DNA of 64,000 nucleotides, taken from assembly GCA_009801085.1 (NCBI GenBank), contig VNWV01000002.1:1-64000 (forward strand), read 5' to 3'. Positions 33,640-45,214 of this stretch are shown here, piece after piece (the stretch's first letter is position 1; each line of letters starts with the position of its first letter). The position numbers and the translations under genes were made by a program. Source of the DNA: Lasiodiplodia sp. COLG20 (Eukaryota; Ascomycota; Dothideomycetes; Botryosphaeriales; Botryosphaeriaceae). The notes below the pieces were generated by a model. It did not search any database and was not told where the DNA came from. It saw only the letters and a list, made by a program, of their open reading frames with translations.

Positions 33640-36390
33640 CTACCACAGTTCGCAATCCGGCTTCTGAACAGGGCAGTTGTACGCCTCTTTGAAGGCGCGG
33701 GAGTTAGCCACCGATCCAATGATGCGGTAGATGTTGGGCGCGTGCGGGTCAGTGTAGACGCGCTGCACTGCTGCCTCGCGGCGGATGTTCTGGCACCACG
33801 TGGTCCCAAACGACAAGAAAAACAGCCTCTCCGGCGTCGAGATGATCTCAGGCAGGTCCGGCAGCAGCTGGTTCGGGGCGGCGGCGTTGCGCTTGGTCCA
33901 CGCGGCGTAGGCGGCCGACACGCCGCCCGAGTCGGCAATGTTCTCGCCGAGCGTCAGCTTGCCGTTGACGTGCACCGTCTCGCCGTCCTCGAGCCCTGGG
34001 ATCGTGTACGACGAGTACTGGTCGACGAAGCACTTGGTGCGGTTGTCAAAGTTGGCACGCGTGCTGTTGTCCCACCAGTCCCGGTACGCGCCGTTCTCGT
34101 CGTACTGGCTGCCCGAGTTGTCGAAGCCGTGCGTTAACTCGTGGCCCGCGACGACGCTGTTTGGATGTTCGGTCAGTTCGACAATATCGGAAGTAGATGG
34201 GAAGTAGAGTCACTCACCCAAACGAGCCGTAAGAAATGTATTCAGGGACGTCGCTGTTGAAGAAGGGATTCTGCATGATGCCAGCAGGAAAGACGATTTC
34301 GTTGCCAGTCGGGCTGTAGTAAGCGTTGACGGTTGGCGTCGTCATCTCCCACTTCAACTTGTCGTCAGGCTTTAGCAAGGCGTTCCACGATCGGTTTTGG
34401 CCGAACTCGTTGAACACAAGGCCGTTGTCGAAGAAATCGCCGCTAATAGACACGTTGGTGTAGTAGTTCCTGACATCCAGCGGGTCCAGCACGCTGGGCG
34501 ACGCTGTGGGATATCCGACCTTCTTGACAATGTTTGCGACTGCGTCCAGGCGTCAGTTTCTCGAATATGGCATAAGAGATTGCGCTTAGCACACATACCT
34601 TTCTTTTTGGCCTTCTCCTGCACATCCTTCGACATCCAGGCGTAGGTACTCAATCTTTCGGTGTAAATGGCCTTGATGTCGTCAACAATCTTCTCGCCGA
34701 ACTTCTTGGCCTCTGGAGAGAATCTGCGCTCAATGAAGAAGCCGCTTTCGATCCAGCCTAGATAGTTATCAACTTCGTTCAGGCACGTCCGCCACCTCTC
34801 AGGCTGAGCATCTTCAGGACGGCCAGAGAGCTGGTTTTCGAGGATTCTGATGGGCTTGTTGTAGTCACTATGAAGCCGACCCGCCCACTCGTTAATGAGA
34901 GACCACTGGAAGTAGCCTTTGAGGGCGTCCGAGCTCGTGTTTTTGAGAATGTCAGAGAGCTGCGGGAAGTAATCTGGCGTCGACACGATCACCTGGTCCG
35001 GCGTAAATCCTTTCGGAATGAAGGCGTTGAGCAGCTTCGAGAAGGATATCTGCGAAACCAGCTCGTCCACCTCGGAGAAAGGCTTGGGATTGTAGTTGTA
35101 CTTGGATTCAGTGAGCAAGGATCAGAAGTGGTAGAAGGCTGGAAATTACTGACTGTGACGTCGTTCGCCTGATCAGGATCAGGCTGTGCACGTGCAAGCT
35201 CCCCCTCTAGGTCGACAATCTTGGACGCGAGATCTTCGTAGGCGGTTGCGCTGCTATCCTCGTTGACGATGGCGAACATGTCTGCAATGGTCCTGGTGTA
35301 GTTGGCTACTATCTGGGATCTGTTGTAGTACTCTTTAGACGGCAGCCCGTAGACTCCGCCACCGACAAAGATTGTCACAACTTGGGGGGTTTTGTCATCG
35401 GCCTGTAAAACGTTAACTGGTGTCACATGCAACGTGCATGACTCGGAAACTTACGCCCGTTCCACTGCTTACGAGGGCGTCCACTCCATACTTCTGAAGC
35501 CAGATAAGCGTGTTAGTGATGCTGTCATCCGATCCGTACTGCTGCGAACTGGGCAGCTCGCTGAGCAGGGTTTGCAAAGGCTTGACACCGGCTTTCTTAA
35601 TGGTGTCTTGGTCCATGCAAACGTTGAATGCGGCCTGCATCTTCTCAAAGTTCTCACGGTGGGCCGTCTCGTTGGCACCCGAGTACGAGCTGTTGTCCGG
35701 GTACGGGTTTTCAAGGAGATTTCGTAAAATTTCGGTATTCTCATCATTCAGGACGGAGAAGGTGTTGACACCTGCAACCCCGTCAGGCAACTGGATGAGT
35801 GTCGTTAATGCGTGCAGACTTACCACTCTGGTCAGGCCTGTACGTGTGACTCTCTTCCCAACCTCCGCAGACAAATTGGGCAAAGTCAGAGCAAGGGTCA
35901 ATGTCGCTGTAATTTTTGGCGAGGTTCTGGTTAATCGACTTGGCGAAGTCCTTGCAAGCCTGAGTGGTGCAGAAGTCATCATCCCGAGACTCGACTGGGG
36001 GAGTCGAGTCGACGTCGCTGATTGGTATTTGGGACATAGAACGTCGAGCCAGGTGGTTCGCGTGGGGATGTTGGGTGGAGTCTACTATCCCTGTTAGCGT
36101 AAAAATCTCCTGACGTAACACTTCCGCTGACGGAATCCAAACACGAAGCAACGCGTGTCAATTATGGACGCTCCACGTCCAGATTGATGACGGCACGGTT
36201 GATGTCTTGGGCTGCAAGAGGCAATTGGCTCTCAGCAGCGCGCGACACGGGTCCACTAACCGGCAGCCTTCCAGTTGAAGGATATAAGCATTAGAAAGCC
36301 CACGACACACATAAGCATCGTCCGCGGGCGCACGAAACGGGCCGGCGAGGGCCGAGGGGTGGGCTCCCCATTGAACGGATCCAGCGTCAT
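33640..36390 (-). CDS. M13 family zinc metallopeptidase (neprilysin/ECE-like), type II membrane protein
   Basis: A 781-aa M13 endopeptidase in eight exons: 36390-36261, 36211-36170, 36090-35824, 35771-35455, 35402-35154, 35100-34599, 34539-34218 and 34156-33640. The N-terminus is a short cytoplasmic tail, then a membrane anchor (MLMCVVGFLMLISF). The Cys-rich ectodomain starts with FCTTQACKDFA and SDFAQFVCGGWEESH. NAYYSPTGNEIVFPAGI, the zinc motif HELTH (615-619), the third ligand in ENIAD (Glu681) and the terminal CPVQKPDCELW are all canonical. The junction between exons 2 and 3 uses a weak donor (GTCCAT at 36169) and is the least certain. It would cleave peptides outside the cell. It is not obviously part of the cluster. 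Confidence 0.88.
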
Positions 36391-37111
36391 CTCGCAGTGG
36401 TCGGAAAAGGCAATGGCGGATGGCAATGGATCAGGACGGGCGCGATGGAGAAGCGCAGGCCTGAATTGGAGCGGGGGTAACGCGAGAACGGCTGCTCTTT
36501 ATGGGCGCGTTGCCGCAAAGACTAGCGTGGATGGGGCAAGCGCGTCTCCGCAGCGTTTCCAAACTCACGGGTCAAGCTCAGACGTGTTCCCAGCCTCCGC
36601 ACATTTGTTTTACTTTGCTCCCCGCTGCCCCGCCACCACTTTTTGGCTGTCTAAGACATACATATACTCAAATCCATCCTGCTCTTTCGAAACCCACCGT
36701 GCAAGGGTTTCCCTACTGTAGGTTTAGTCCTCCCGCGGTCTTACCGCCTCCCTGCCTCAACAAAATTCTGCCGCTCATTACTTTGACATGCCTTAATATA
36801 TTCAGTACACTCACGAAGAGCATCTGACAGTATCGACAGCCATCATGGGAGTATTACTAGAGTTGTTATGTTTTTACTAAATCTCATAATCGAGAACAGT
36901 ATTCGCTACCCCGCATGACCCAATGGCAGCCCTCTTCGCGAATTCCTCAGATTGTCAGATTCTTTGAATAGTAGGGGAGCGATGAGGCTGCAGGGGCGGA
37001 AATTTTCGAAAATCGCCAGTCGAGGAGCAGCTTCTTCAGCGAAAAAAAAAAAACAATTTCGAAACCAAAAAGCACCCTCTAATTTTTCAACAATAAGCTA
37101 CGCTTTTTTTT
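36391..37111. other. Intergenic, no supported gene
   Basis: This is the upstream region of the metallopeptidase, then AT-rich sequence with A- and T-tracts near 37043 and 37105. Nothing else was recognised. Confidence 0.5.
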
Positions 37112-38027
37112 TTACATAAAAGCTAGTGCAAAAGCATTCACAACTGTAGACATGTCTTCTTTGTTACCATCATTGGCCTCAAACTGTTAAAATGCGTGTG
37201 ACATGGTCGTGCCAAACGGGAGAGATGCGTTGAACTTGTTGAAGCTCATCGGCAGAGATGCGCACTCGCCGTGTCCAAAGTCGTCCCATTGATCCGACGC
37301 CAGGGCTGACATGTTTCCAAACTCATTGAAAACCGTTACGTTGATGTTCGACCGCAGTAACGTGACAGCGACCGGGGTAAACAGACTGGTAGACACAATA
37401 ATTGCCAGCTTGATAAGCATGAAAACAATTACGGCCGCGAACACGACCATGTGATAGTTTCGAAATGATCTGTAGAGCACCTTGTACCACGCTGGTGTGA
37501 TGTAGTCCGCGAGCACATTTTTTCTCAAAGCACAACGTTTCGTATTTAGGGGGCGCCATGGTATCATCTGCCGTAAGGCCAGTTTTAGTGTGTAGATCCT
37601 CTTACCAGACTTGATTGCAACGTACTTGCTTGGCTCTATATTCTCCTTGAGACCAGAACAATGCTAGGAGGGTCAAGACTAATAAGTGAGTTACTTGAAT
37701 TGTTTTCATGACCCGAGGCGTAACCATACTTGCTGTGGGGCAATAAGTCCAAAGGTATTTGTAGTCATCCTGGACCGGAAGAATACCCCTCCTTTGCTTC
37801 GATACAGTGTATAGTGTGGCAAGAAGAACTACGAGGATGATGTACACCGCTACAAAACTCGAAAGCACCCAATGTCGGAGTATATATAGTTTCCACAGCT
37901 CCGCAATTTGCTGACTCTCGGATTACTCGTGCTCGTCGTACTGCGTGTCATTCGGTGTCGTATCTGAATTGATGCGGGCAATATGGGTCGAGGAGCCGGA
38001 AAACAAGAAGGAGTAATTACCAAACAT
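37112..38027 (-). pseudogene. DUF3433-type membrane protein, truncated and RIP-damaged
   Basis: Exons 38027-37730, 37678-37627 and 37567-37112 splice cleanly and encode segments typical of fungal DUF3433 proteins: DDYKYLWTYCPTAI, FWSQGEYRAKQMIPW, LADYITPAWYKVLYRSFRN and a helix ending KLAIIVSTSLF. Two in-frame TAA stops break it, at 37923-37925 and 37187-37189. Both are one C-to-T change (CpA to TpA) from CAA, the classic RIP outcome. Intact relatives are about 1000 aa or more, so the 3' two thirds is missing. A minus-strand frame at 38236-38117 beginning MSAPEPSPHRAG could be the lost first exon. No function is expected. Confidence 0.7.
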
Positions 38028-38236
38028 GGCCGGTGGAGCTTTCCGTCTGGACGGTTGGGAGAGGAGGTGGAGAGCTTTTCAAGGTCAGCAAGAGGACGAT
38101 TTAGAGGTTAAACCACATACTCGGACAAGGAGTCACGAAGTGTATTCTGACGGTTGCTGGCTTCCACAGCTGGCTCGGAGTCAGGCTTCCTCTCGATCAC
38201 ACCTGCTCTGTGTGGAGATGGCTCTGGTGCGCTCAT

Positions 38237-39931
38237 GGACGATTGGTTTTGGTCTTTAGTCTGCATTGGAAACATAACTTTGAAGGTGACCGGGAGCAAG
38301 TGACGCTTGCGGTGAGTGCGGCACCTGGAGCGTAAAATAATCTTGAGTAATCTCAGCCTCGTACATGATGAGCAAGGAAGGTCATTTTGCATTTTCGTTT
38401 TGGTGCGATGCATGTGCAAGGCTGAAACTCAACAATGGAAGGCTGTAGAGAGCATAGGCAGTTGATTGGAACAGAGAGCGTGGCTGAGTTCATCCCCATA
38501 TCACCGAAGGTGGCAAGCCGCGGGGCGAAGTCGAGCGTCAGCTGGACTTTTACAACCTATGCAACAGGCAGCAACTGGTGGCAAGTTCTCTCTGACCCCC
38601 TTGCATTATACTCGCATCATTTCCGCCCCAAAATCCCATCTTATCGACCAACAAACTTGGACCCAAGTGCGACGAAAGGGAGACAAGCGCTCGTCATGCC
38701 CTCCCACCCATTTTTATTTCTCGTTTTGCTCAGTGTGGTCTCACTTGTCGACCGCCTTCCTCTCATCTTTTGGGCCTCTTCGTCTCATGCAGCATCCCTA
38801 GCTTGTCTCCAGGCACGTTCCGTCCGTCGCTCACGCCAGCTACATGGTGCGGATCTTACCTGCCTCCCCAATCTCTGGCCGCACACGAAATCATGCACCC
38901 ACAGCAAGCCCCTACCTCCTGCCCATGTGAACCTGCAGAGACACCTTCGCCTGCACCAGCACGACCCCGGGAGGCAAGGAAGAAGACGATTCGCTGCTAG
39001 CTGCTGCTTCAACCACAGCTTTCGATTATCCATCCTCCCAAGCGCTATTTTTTAATCTGTAGCATAGTCACCAGCCCAACTCTTGGGTATTTATTGTTAA
39101 AGCACAGTCGATGACCTCATGATAGGCGAATATTTGAATGATATTTGAGCCGCATTACCCCTCATTACGCCTCATTACATCTCCACCGTTCGATCAATAT
39201 TATTTTCGTCGAACCCGATAGCTTGATACCTAATACGCTAGGTCTTGAATTCACTATGTAATACATATCTGACCTATCCATGTCAAGCGACATGTGGGGT
39301 AACAAGAGAAAGTTTAGTGTGGACACATATCGCACGCTATTTAAGCCGAAATTAACAAAGTCAACCTGCAGCGGCTTTGGGATCAATACGAATATCACTT
39401 CAAGGCTCAGCTAACAAACTTACAACGCGGACAGCTTGCCGGATATGGGGCTTGCCATGGATTTCGATGTTGCTCGGAATACCGTTTTCATTTGCTTTCG
39501 CTTCACTCCTCTGGGATAGACACAATTTCCCAACGCAAAACGCCTGTTGAATTGTGGGAAGAGTTACTAATATAAAAGAGTGTAGATAGGAGCATATAGC
39601 AGCCAGCTCTTCTAAAAATAAATCTCCTTTGCGGTCATTCAAGCTTCCAGTCAAGAGGAAGTAAAGTCGAGATCTTAAAAAAAGCCGGGGATGTCCGAGT
39701 AAGAGCATCGTCATAAGAAAATGTGCACTAGGATAGCAGGAATTACGAGAAAAATACCAACACGAACTCTTACTCCGGAATTCCTACGATGCATGAATTG
39801 AGGTTAAAAGTTTATGTTAATATAGATGGTAGCAAAGATAGAGTTTTCCTATAGTTGGGCATGACTAGTGATCTTACCGCTCCGAAGAAGAAAGGTGGAC
39901 GTCATAATATGGGAATATAATAGAAGCTCGG
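38237..39931. other. Intergenic, no supported gene
   Basis: About 1.7 kb with only short, low-complexity frames on both strands. None has splice or domain support. Confidence 0.45.
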
Positions 39932-40738
39932 CTAAGTGACAGACAATAGTTGATTCATCGTAGCCACTGCTTCTTTTACCGCCTCCGCTGTCTCACCATG
40001 CAAGATACCTGCCTGAACGAAGCCGTCGAACCTGCTCTTCCAGAGATTCCATCTCTCCTGCGTGAATCCTGCACAGCCCTTCCAGAGATCATTCTGCGCA
40101 TGCAGGAACTCAGCTCCGCGTTTGGGCTCCTCTCCTTCCGTTGTCCGCAGAGACGGTGCATGCAAGATCCACTGTGCCACAACTCCCACATCCAGCCACA
40201 GCTCGCCGTCATAGCTCTCAGGTTCAGCCTCCAGCACCTTTGCTACATCACACCTCGCCAACGCCTTCATCTGAAACCGCTGTCTGAATGCTGACTCTAA
40301 CAAACAAGCTGACCAGACGATGAAATTGGCGAGGCGCTCCCTCGGGTCAGACACAACCGGCGCTGGCTCCTTCTTCCAGCCGCCGCCGCGCCACGCCCAC
40401 AGTAGATCCAGGCGATCCCGGTAATTTCCGCCAAAGCTCTTCATCCATGCCTTGAGCCCGGCATCATCCGGTCTCTGAGTATCGTGTTCCGTTTGCAGCG
40501 CGAGCACGAGGTCGATGATGGCGCCGTGGTGTTGTGGCAGCTCTTCGGCGGCGTCGAAGATAAGTTGCCACAGGCGCCAGTCTGTGTCGCCGTGGTGCTT
40601 GAGGTTGCTGGATGCGAGCTGCTCGGCTGCCACAGAACTTGATTTGGCCCCGGTGAAGAGTTCGTGGATGGGTCTGGCGTGGGAAGGGAGCGCTCCGAAT
40701 CGAACGGCGCATTTGGCCTCGAACCAGCCTTTCGACAT
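39932..40738 (-). CDS. DUF3632-like cytosolic protein
   Basis: A single-exon protein of 268 aa starting at the ATG at 40738 (MSKGWFEAKC); an upstream ATG at 40807 would add 23 unlikely residues. The sequence is soluble, Trp-rich and probably all-helical. Its blocks DWRLWQLIFDAAEEL, LVLALQTEHDTQRP, FIVWSACLLESAFRQRF and QERWNLWKSRFDG match the layout of fungal DUF3632 proteins, a group without known function that is expanded in accessory regions. No catalytic motif or membrane segment was seen. Confidence 0.62.
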   Translation of the reverse strand: MSKGWFEAKCAVRFGALPSHARPIHELFTGAKSSSVAAEQLASSNLKHHGDTDWRLWQLIFDAAEELPQHHGAIIDLVLALQTEHDTQRPDDAGLKAWMKSFGGNYRDRLDLLWAWRGGGWKKEPAPVVSDPRERLANFIVWSACLLESAFRQRFQMKALARCDVAKVLEAEPESYDGELWLDVGVVAQWILHAPSLRTTEGEEPKRGAEFLHAQNDLWKGCAGFTQERWNLWKSRFDGFVQAGILHGETAEAVKEAVATMNQLLSVT

Positions 40739-42479
40739 GGAGGCTGGAAGGGAGATTGGTAGAAGGTATAAAAATGGAGAAGTGCGATTGATGAGAACTT
40801 GGTGCACTCACAGGATTTGGGTGCTCACATTTAGGCAGCTACCGGTGCGCATGACGTCGATGCTTCGCCGCACGCCGATCAGTATTTGGTGTGGGGGCCA
40901 ACGGCAGTGCAGTATTGATCCAAAGTCGGACGGCTGGGCCCCTTGCAGCACTTCATGACGCCATTTCTACATTTTCAACGTGCGAAAGCCATGTTTTCAG
41001 GTACACTCAGCGCTTCAAAGGGTTTAATGTTATAAAAGCCCCTCGGGTGACTCGCGAGTAGATTCCACAACAACATCTATGCCGCAGAACGAAGGAACTT
41101 TCGGTTAGATATCTAGACCAGCTCTCTCATGTTGTTGAAGTTGGGTTTAAAGTATGTGCGGCTGTGGCGCCGTTGGATTTCTTAGGTCTAATCCTTCTCG
41201 TAAATTCGGACAGCCCAGCTACATCCAAACTACACCGAGGGTCGATGTTATACTCATACACTACGCCAGAAAGATTACCAATTATCAGCCTTTTAAAGTC
41301 ATGTAGCAGTGTATGTTGGTCTTTATTAATGTTCTATTCTAATACTTTTCATAAATGGATTTGAGCAGTACGCCTAACCGTGGCGTATTATGTGCCCTTT
41401 GTAACCACGCACTCTCTGATTCTAACGCGACCCTAGGGACTGATTGCTGGGGCTCGGTAATCCGAATTCGTAGTACTAAGTTCAGCCCGTGTTACTATGC
41501 TTCACCACCTCGGAATCCTTTCCACCTCTTCGGAGTGCAAACGATGCAGCACAACAGGCGGACGAAAATAAACCAAAATAAATGGAAGGAATATTCTTCA
41601 GCGAGTGCGCTGTAGCTGAGGCGATATAAATCAAGGGCAGAGTCGCAGCGTAAGACATCATCCAGAAGGACTTTTAAACCTCGACATTGTTCACTCTCGA
41701 TCCCATCCCACCAATAAATCAGCACTTCGTATATCATGAAGCTCGCATCTGCCGTCGTTTCCCTCTTCGTTGCCAGCGCATTGCGTTTTTGCCTAGCACC
41801 CAAGCTAGGCTTTGGTAAATACAAGGCTCAGCTTAGGCGAGTACGAGAAGCTACTCGAATGCGCAAGCAGTACCACCGCACCAAACTTCCTTTCATTGCT
41901 TCAGCCTTGTTGTCTGCGTAGGGCCACTAAAATAGATATCCTGCATGAACAGCCTTACTTTCACTGTTAATTTTCAGGCTGGACGGCTGCCTGCGCAGGC
42001 CTTAGACCCCTGGTTCAGCTCTGCCCAGCTGTTCCCGGGGCAGATGCTAGGGCTGGAATGCACCTTCGGCTTTTCGACATGGTTTTTATAGAATTCATCC
42101 CGGCTGTAAGACGGCCCCCAAAGAGCCCAGGCAACAGCATAGACAACTTTATCGGTGCAACAATAACAAACGGGTTGACCAGGGTGTTACCACCCCTTCC
42201 CGCAGCTAGTGGCTAGCGCAAAGAATAGCAGGGGCTAAAATAGAAAATAACTTGCCAATTTAGATGGTGTGATGAGTGAAACCCGCAGAATCTGCCGTTT
42301 TCGGGAGTTTACAGGCATGTGATATATTAAGAAAAGCGAATTCACGCTATCGACCGGCTGCGCGAAGGGGTGTAGAAGGCCCCAGTCTATATTAATTCTT
42401 AACGACAGCCCCGATTTCAGGAGTAGATTCCATCCAAACAAAGTCTTCACCTCTTCACCATTTTTCAGTTCACATCAAC
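40739..42479. other. Intergenic with left direct-repeat copy
   Basis: It contains an 83-bp sequence (41190-41272) that recurs in the same orientation at 45113-45187. A short plus-strand frame at 41736-41921 starts like a secreted peptide (MKLASAVVSLFVASALRF) but soon becomes basic and lacks Cys pairs. It may be a fragment. No other gene could be supported. Confidence 0.45.
41190..41272 (+). repeat. Dispersed direct repeat, copy 1
   Basis: It starts AATCCTTCTCGTAAATTCG and ends ATACGCCAGAAA-like (ACTACGCCAGAAA). It aligns with 45113-45187 except for a 10-bp gap, a 3-bp gap and a few transitions. The two copies flank the second membrane-protein paralogue. Confidence 0.75.
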
Positions 42480-44561
42480 ATGAGTTCTTCGTCCATTCCA
42501 GACTACTACCACGTTCACATTGGCACATGGACCAACTTTTCCCATGGCCGCATCTTTGGTGCAACGCTTACTCTTAATCAAAAGGATGGCGCCCTCTTGA
42601 TTGCTTTTATAGCGCTCTTCGTTACCGTTGTTGGGACTAGCTTCTGGAGACTGGCATGCTACGCGCTTCACTATATTTTCTCTACGGAGACACCTCGCGA
42701 CGGTCTTCACCACCAAGTCCAAGCAACCTTTCGCAACTCAGCCAACGGTATAAGCGGAGTAACCAACTTCGTTTGGATCCTTAAATCATGGAAAACGGAC
42801 GCAAAGCAGCCGTATCGTCGGATTTTACCTCTGATTGCCTTTGGCGTGTGCACCATTGTTGCATTCGGCCTTGCTTCCGGCTTCTCTTCCAGCATTTCAT
42901 CGGCCATGGGTGACGAGGTGCTCGTCCGGAGCAATCAATGTGGCATACTAGCCTGGAACGACACTACGACAGCTGAAGAAATGTTCACACTTATTGAGCC
43001 ATTCTACACGGAGCGCTTCTTAACTTACTCCAGCTACGCGTCACAATGCTACTCGTCACATTCGGACACCTGCAGATTCTATATCAAAGACAGGCTACCT
43101 ATGCAAAGTATAACAAACGCGACATGCCCGTTCGGAGGTGGGATATGCCGCAGTCCCAACAACACGCTGATTCTCGACTCTGGCCTTTTGGATATTCATA
43201 AAGACTTGGGAGTTAACCTACCAGCAGATCAGAGGTTTCTCTATAGGAACATGGTACGATGTGCGCCATTAAAGGTAGAACCGTATCAGCACTTCCACAA
43301 CTACACCGATGATGATGGCATAACAACCGCCGCACGATATTTTTATGGCGAGCGGCTAGACGGCACCAATAATACCTATACTTACGAGTATCAATCCAAC
43401 CAAAAGAGGCTGAATAATCTTAACTATGTAAACGCAGACTATACACTCGGGTAAGTGGACTATGCAAACCCACGATGAAAGACGAAGCTAACAGACGGGA
43501 GCACCAACCTCGCATTACTAAGAAACGGAACGTACTTAGGAACGGGCTCCGGCTTCTACCCCATCCCAGAGCTCGCCCTCCCAAATGCTGATATCAGCAT
43601 ATTCTTCCTCTCTGCCAACCAAATCCTATTCGCTAGCGAAGTCAACGACGATTGGTACTCAGCCCACCAACCCTATAACGGGACATTGCACAACACTCTC
43701 CTGAGCAACTCAGAGCCATACGTACCGCGCGAACAAGACACGCCGGTTTCCACCCTCGCCTGTGCTCAACAACACCAATGGTGCACATCCCACTCGTGCA
43801 CGCCCTTTACCAGCTTTCTCGACAAGGACGCCGCGATGCGGCCGTTGCTCCGCACCAAGGACCAGACCGACCGCTGGAACTGGATTCTGGGCGCCATGAT
43901 GCAGGCCTCGCCCGACATAGCCGCACTCGCCAGCAGCCAACCCGCGCAATCACTGACATCACGCAAACGCCTGTTTGGCGGCCTCCAAGGACCGCTGCCC
44001 GACAACCAGTGGCAGCTCGACGTCGAACACTGGTATGCCAGCGTCCTCGCCGCCCTCCAGGAGGTCTTCGTCGATATCGCCACCGGCCCGGCCGACGCGG
44101 CCCTCGCGCCGCTTCTGCTCCGGCCAGAAAACGAACAGCAGCGCCGCCTCTGCGCAAGCCAGAAGATCCGCAGCACCGCCTATACTAACATCTCGATCCT
44201 TGGCCTCTCTCTCATCCTCTCCCTAGGCACTATCGTTATTCTCCTCGCAACCTTCCTCGAGTCGCTCGTGGCGCTCGTGCTACGGTGGCGGAAGCTAGAC
44301 ACGTACGCGCACCTTGAGTGGGGCGCGAACGAGACGCTAACACTACAACGCCTGGCACACGAGGAACTAGGGTTGGGGCGATGGAAGGAGTGTGGGAAAG
44401 CGGTGCCAGTGACCGAGAAAGGGGATCTGCTGGCGGTGTTGGATTTGGGGGAGAAGGGGCATGTGAGGCTGAAGGCGCCGGTGAGGGGGTGGGAGGACGA
44501 GGTGAAGGAAGAGGAATTGAGGGATGAGGAAGAGGAATCGAGGGAAGGGGAAACGAGGTAG
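42480..44561 (+). CDS. Multi-pass membrane protein, paralogue B
   Basis: Exons 42480-43450 and 43502-44561 give 676 aa. The 51-nt intron sits at the same codon as intron 1 of the paralogue at 6116-8414; its acceptor is the second AG (43500-43501), since the first breaks the conserved frame. Hydrophobic segments lie at about 38-62, 95-108 and 118-140, and again near 560-585 (ISILGLSLILSLGTIVILLATFL). The loop between them has many Cys and N-glycosylation sequons (NDTT, NATC, NNTL, NYTD). The tail after YAHLEWGANETL is soluble and strongly acidic at its end. It lacks the second intron of copy A. Function unknown. Confidence 0.8.
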
Positions 44562-45214
44562 TGGGGCCGGAGGTGAGGCCATTGTCAATGCACGTCTTGT
44601 ATATCACGATTTTGTGCTAGCTTGCTTGCTTCTTTTCATGCACGTTTACCTCTTTACAGGATTTCCTTTCATGCGCTTTCGCTTCCTTACAGCAGTCTAC
44701 CTCTGGTTATTCGTATATTCACGCACATCTCTACGTAGCTGAATTAACCATCTTTCTACTCCTCTATAGAATGGTATTACGGCATCATATTCGCTGTAAT
44801 GTATGAAAGAAATGAAGCTTTACCAACACATAGAGATTAAGTATAAGGGTAGACGATATAAATCTAAAGAATCTACAAGATAGGCGACGGACCCTACCGG
44901 ATTAGAGACTACTAACATACTAAGTTAATATACTCTTAATATAAACATTAGCCAAATTTTTCTTATTCGCCCTCGCGGTAAGGTTTTCTATTGCTTCCCC
45001 AATATCTGGCTATATGTGGTATTAAATACCCGCTACCTCTATCGTGCTCTTCTAAGAACGACTATTCTCCTTTACCAAGGGCAGTCGAAGCGAGATAAAG
45101 TCGAGAACGGAAAATCCTTCTCGTAAATTCGTACATCCAAGCTACACCGAGGGCCGATGTTATTATACTCATACACCACGCCAGAAAAGAATATCAACCA
45201 TCTGCCCACCCGCT
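44562..45214. other. Intergenic with right direct-repeat copy
   Basis: This is the 3' flank of the membrane-protein gene and an AT-rich spacer, followed by the second copy of the dispersed repeat (45113-45187) just after the 3' end of the next, convergent gene. No gene was seen. Confidence 0.5.
45113..45187 (+). repeat. Dispersed direct repeat, copy 2
   Basis: It shares AATCCTTCTCGTAAATTCG, CTACACCGAGGG and ATACTCATACA with copy 1 at 41190-41272, in the same orientation 3.9 kb apart. Confidence 0.75.

Noticed and set aside
41736..41921. Small secreted-peptide candidate (61 codons)
   Set aside because: It starts like a signal peptide but continues into a short basic stretch with no Cys pairs; a fragment or chance frame cannot be told apart.
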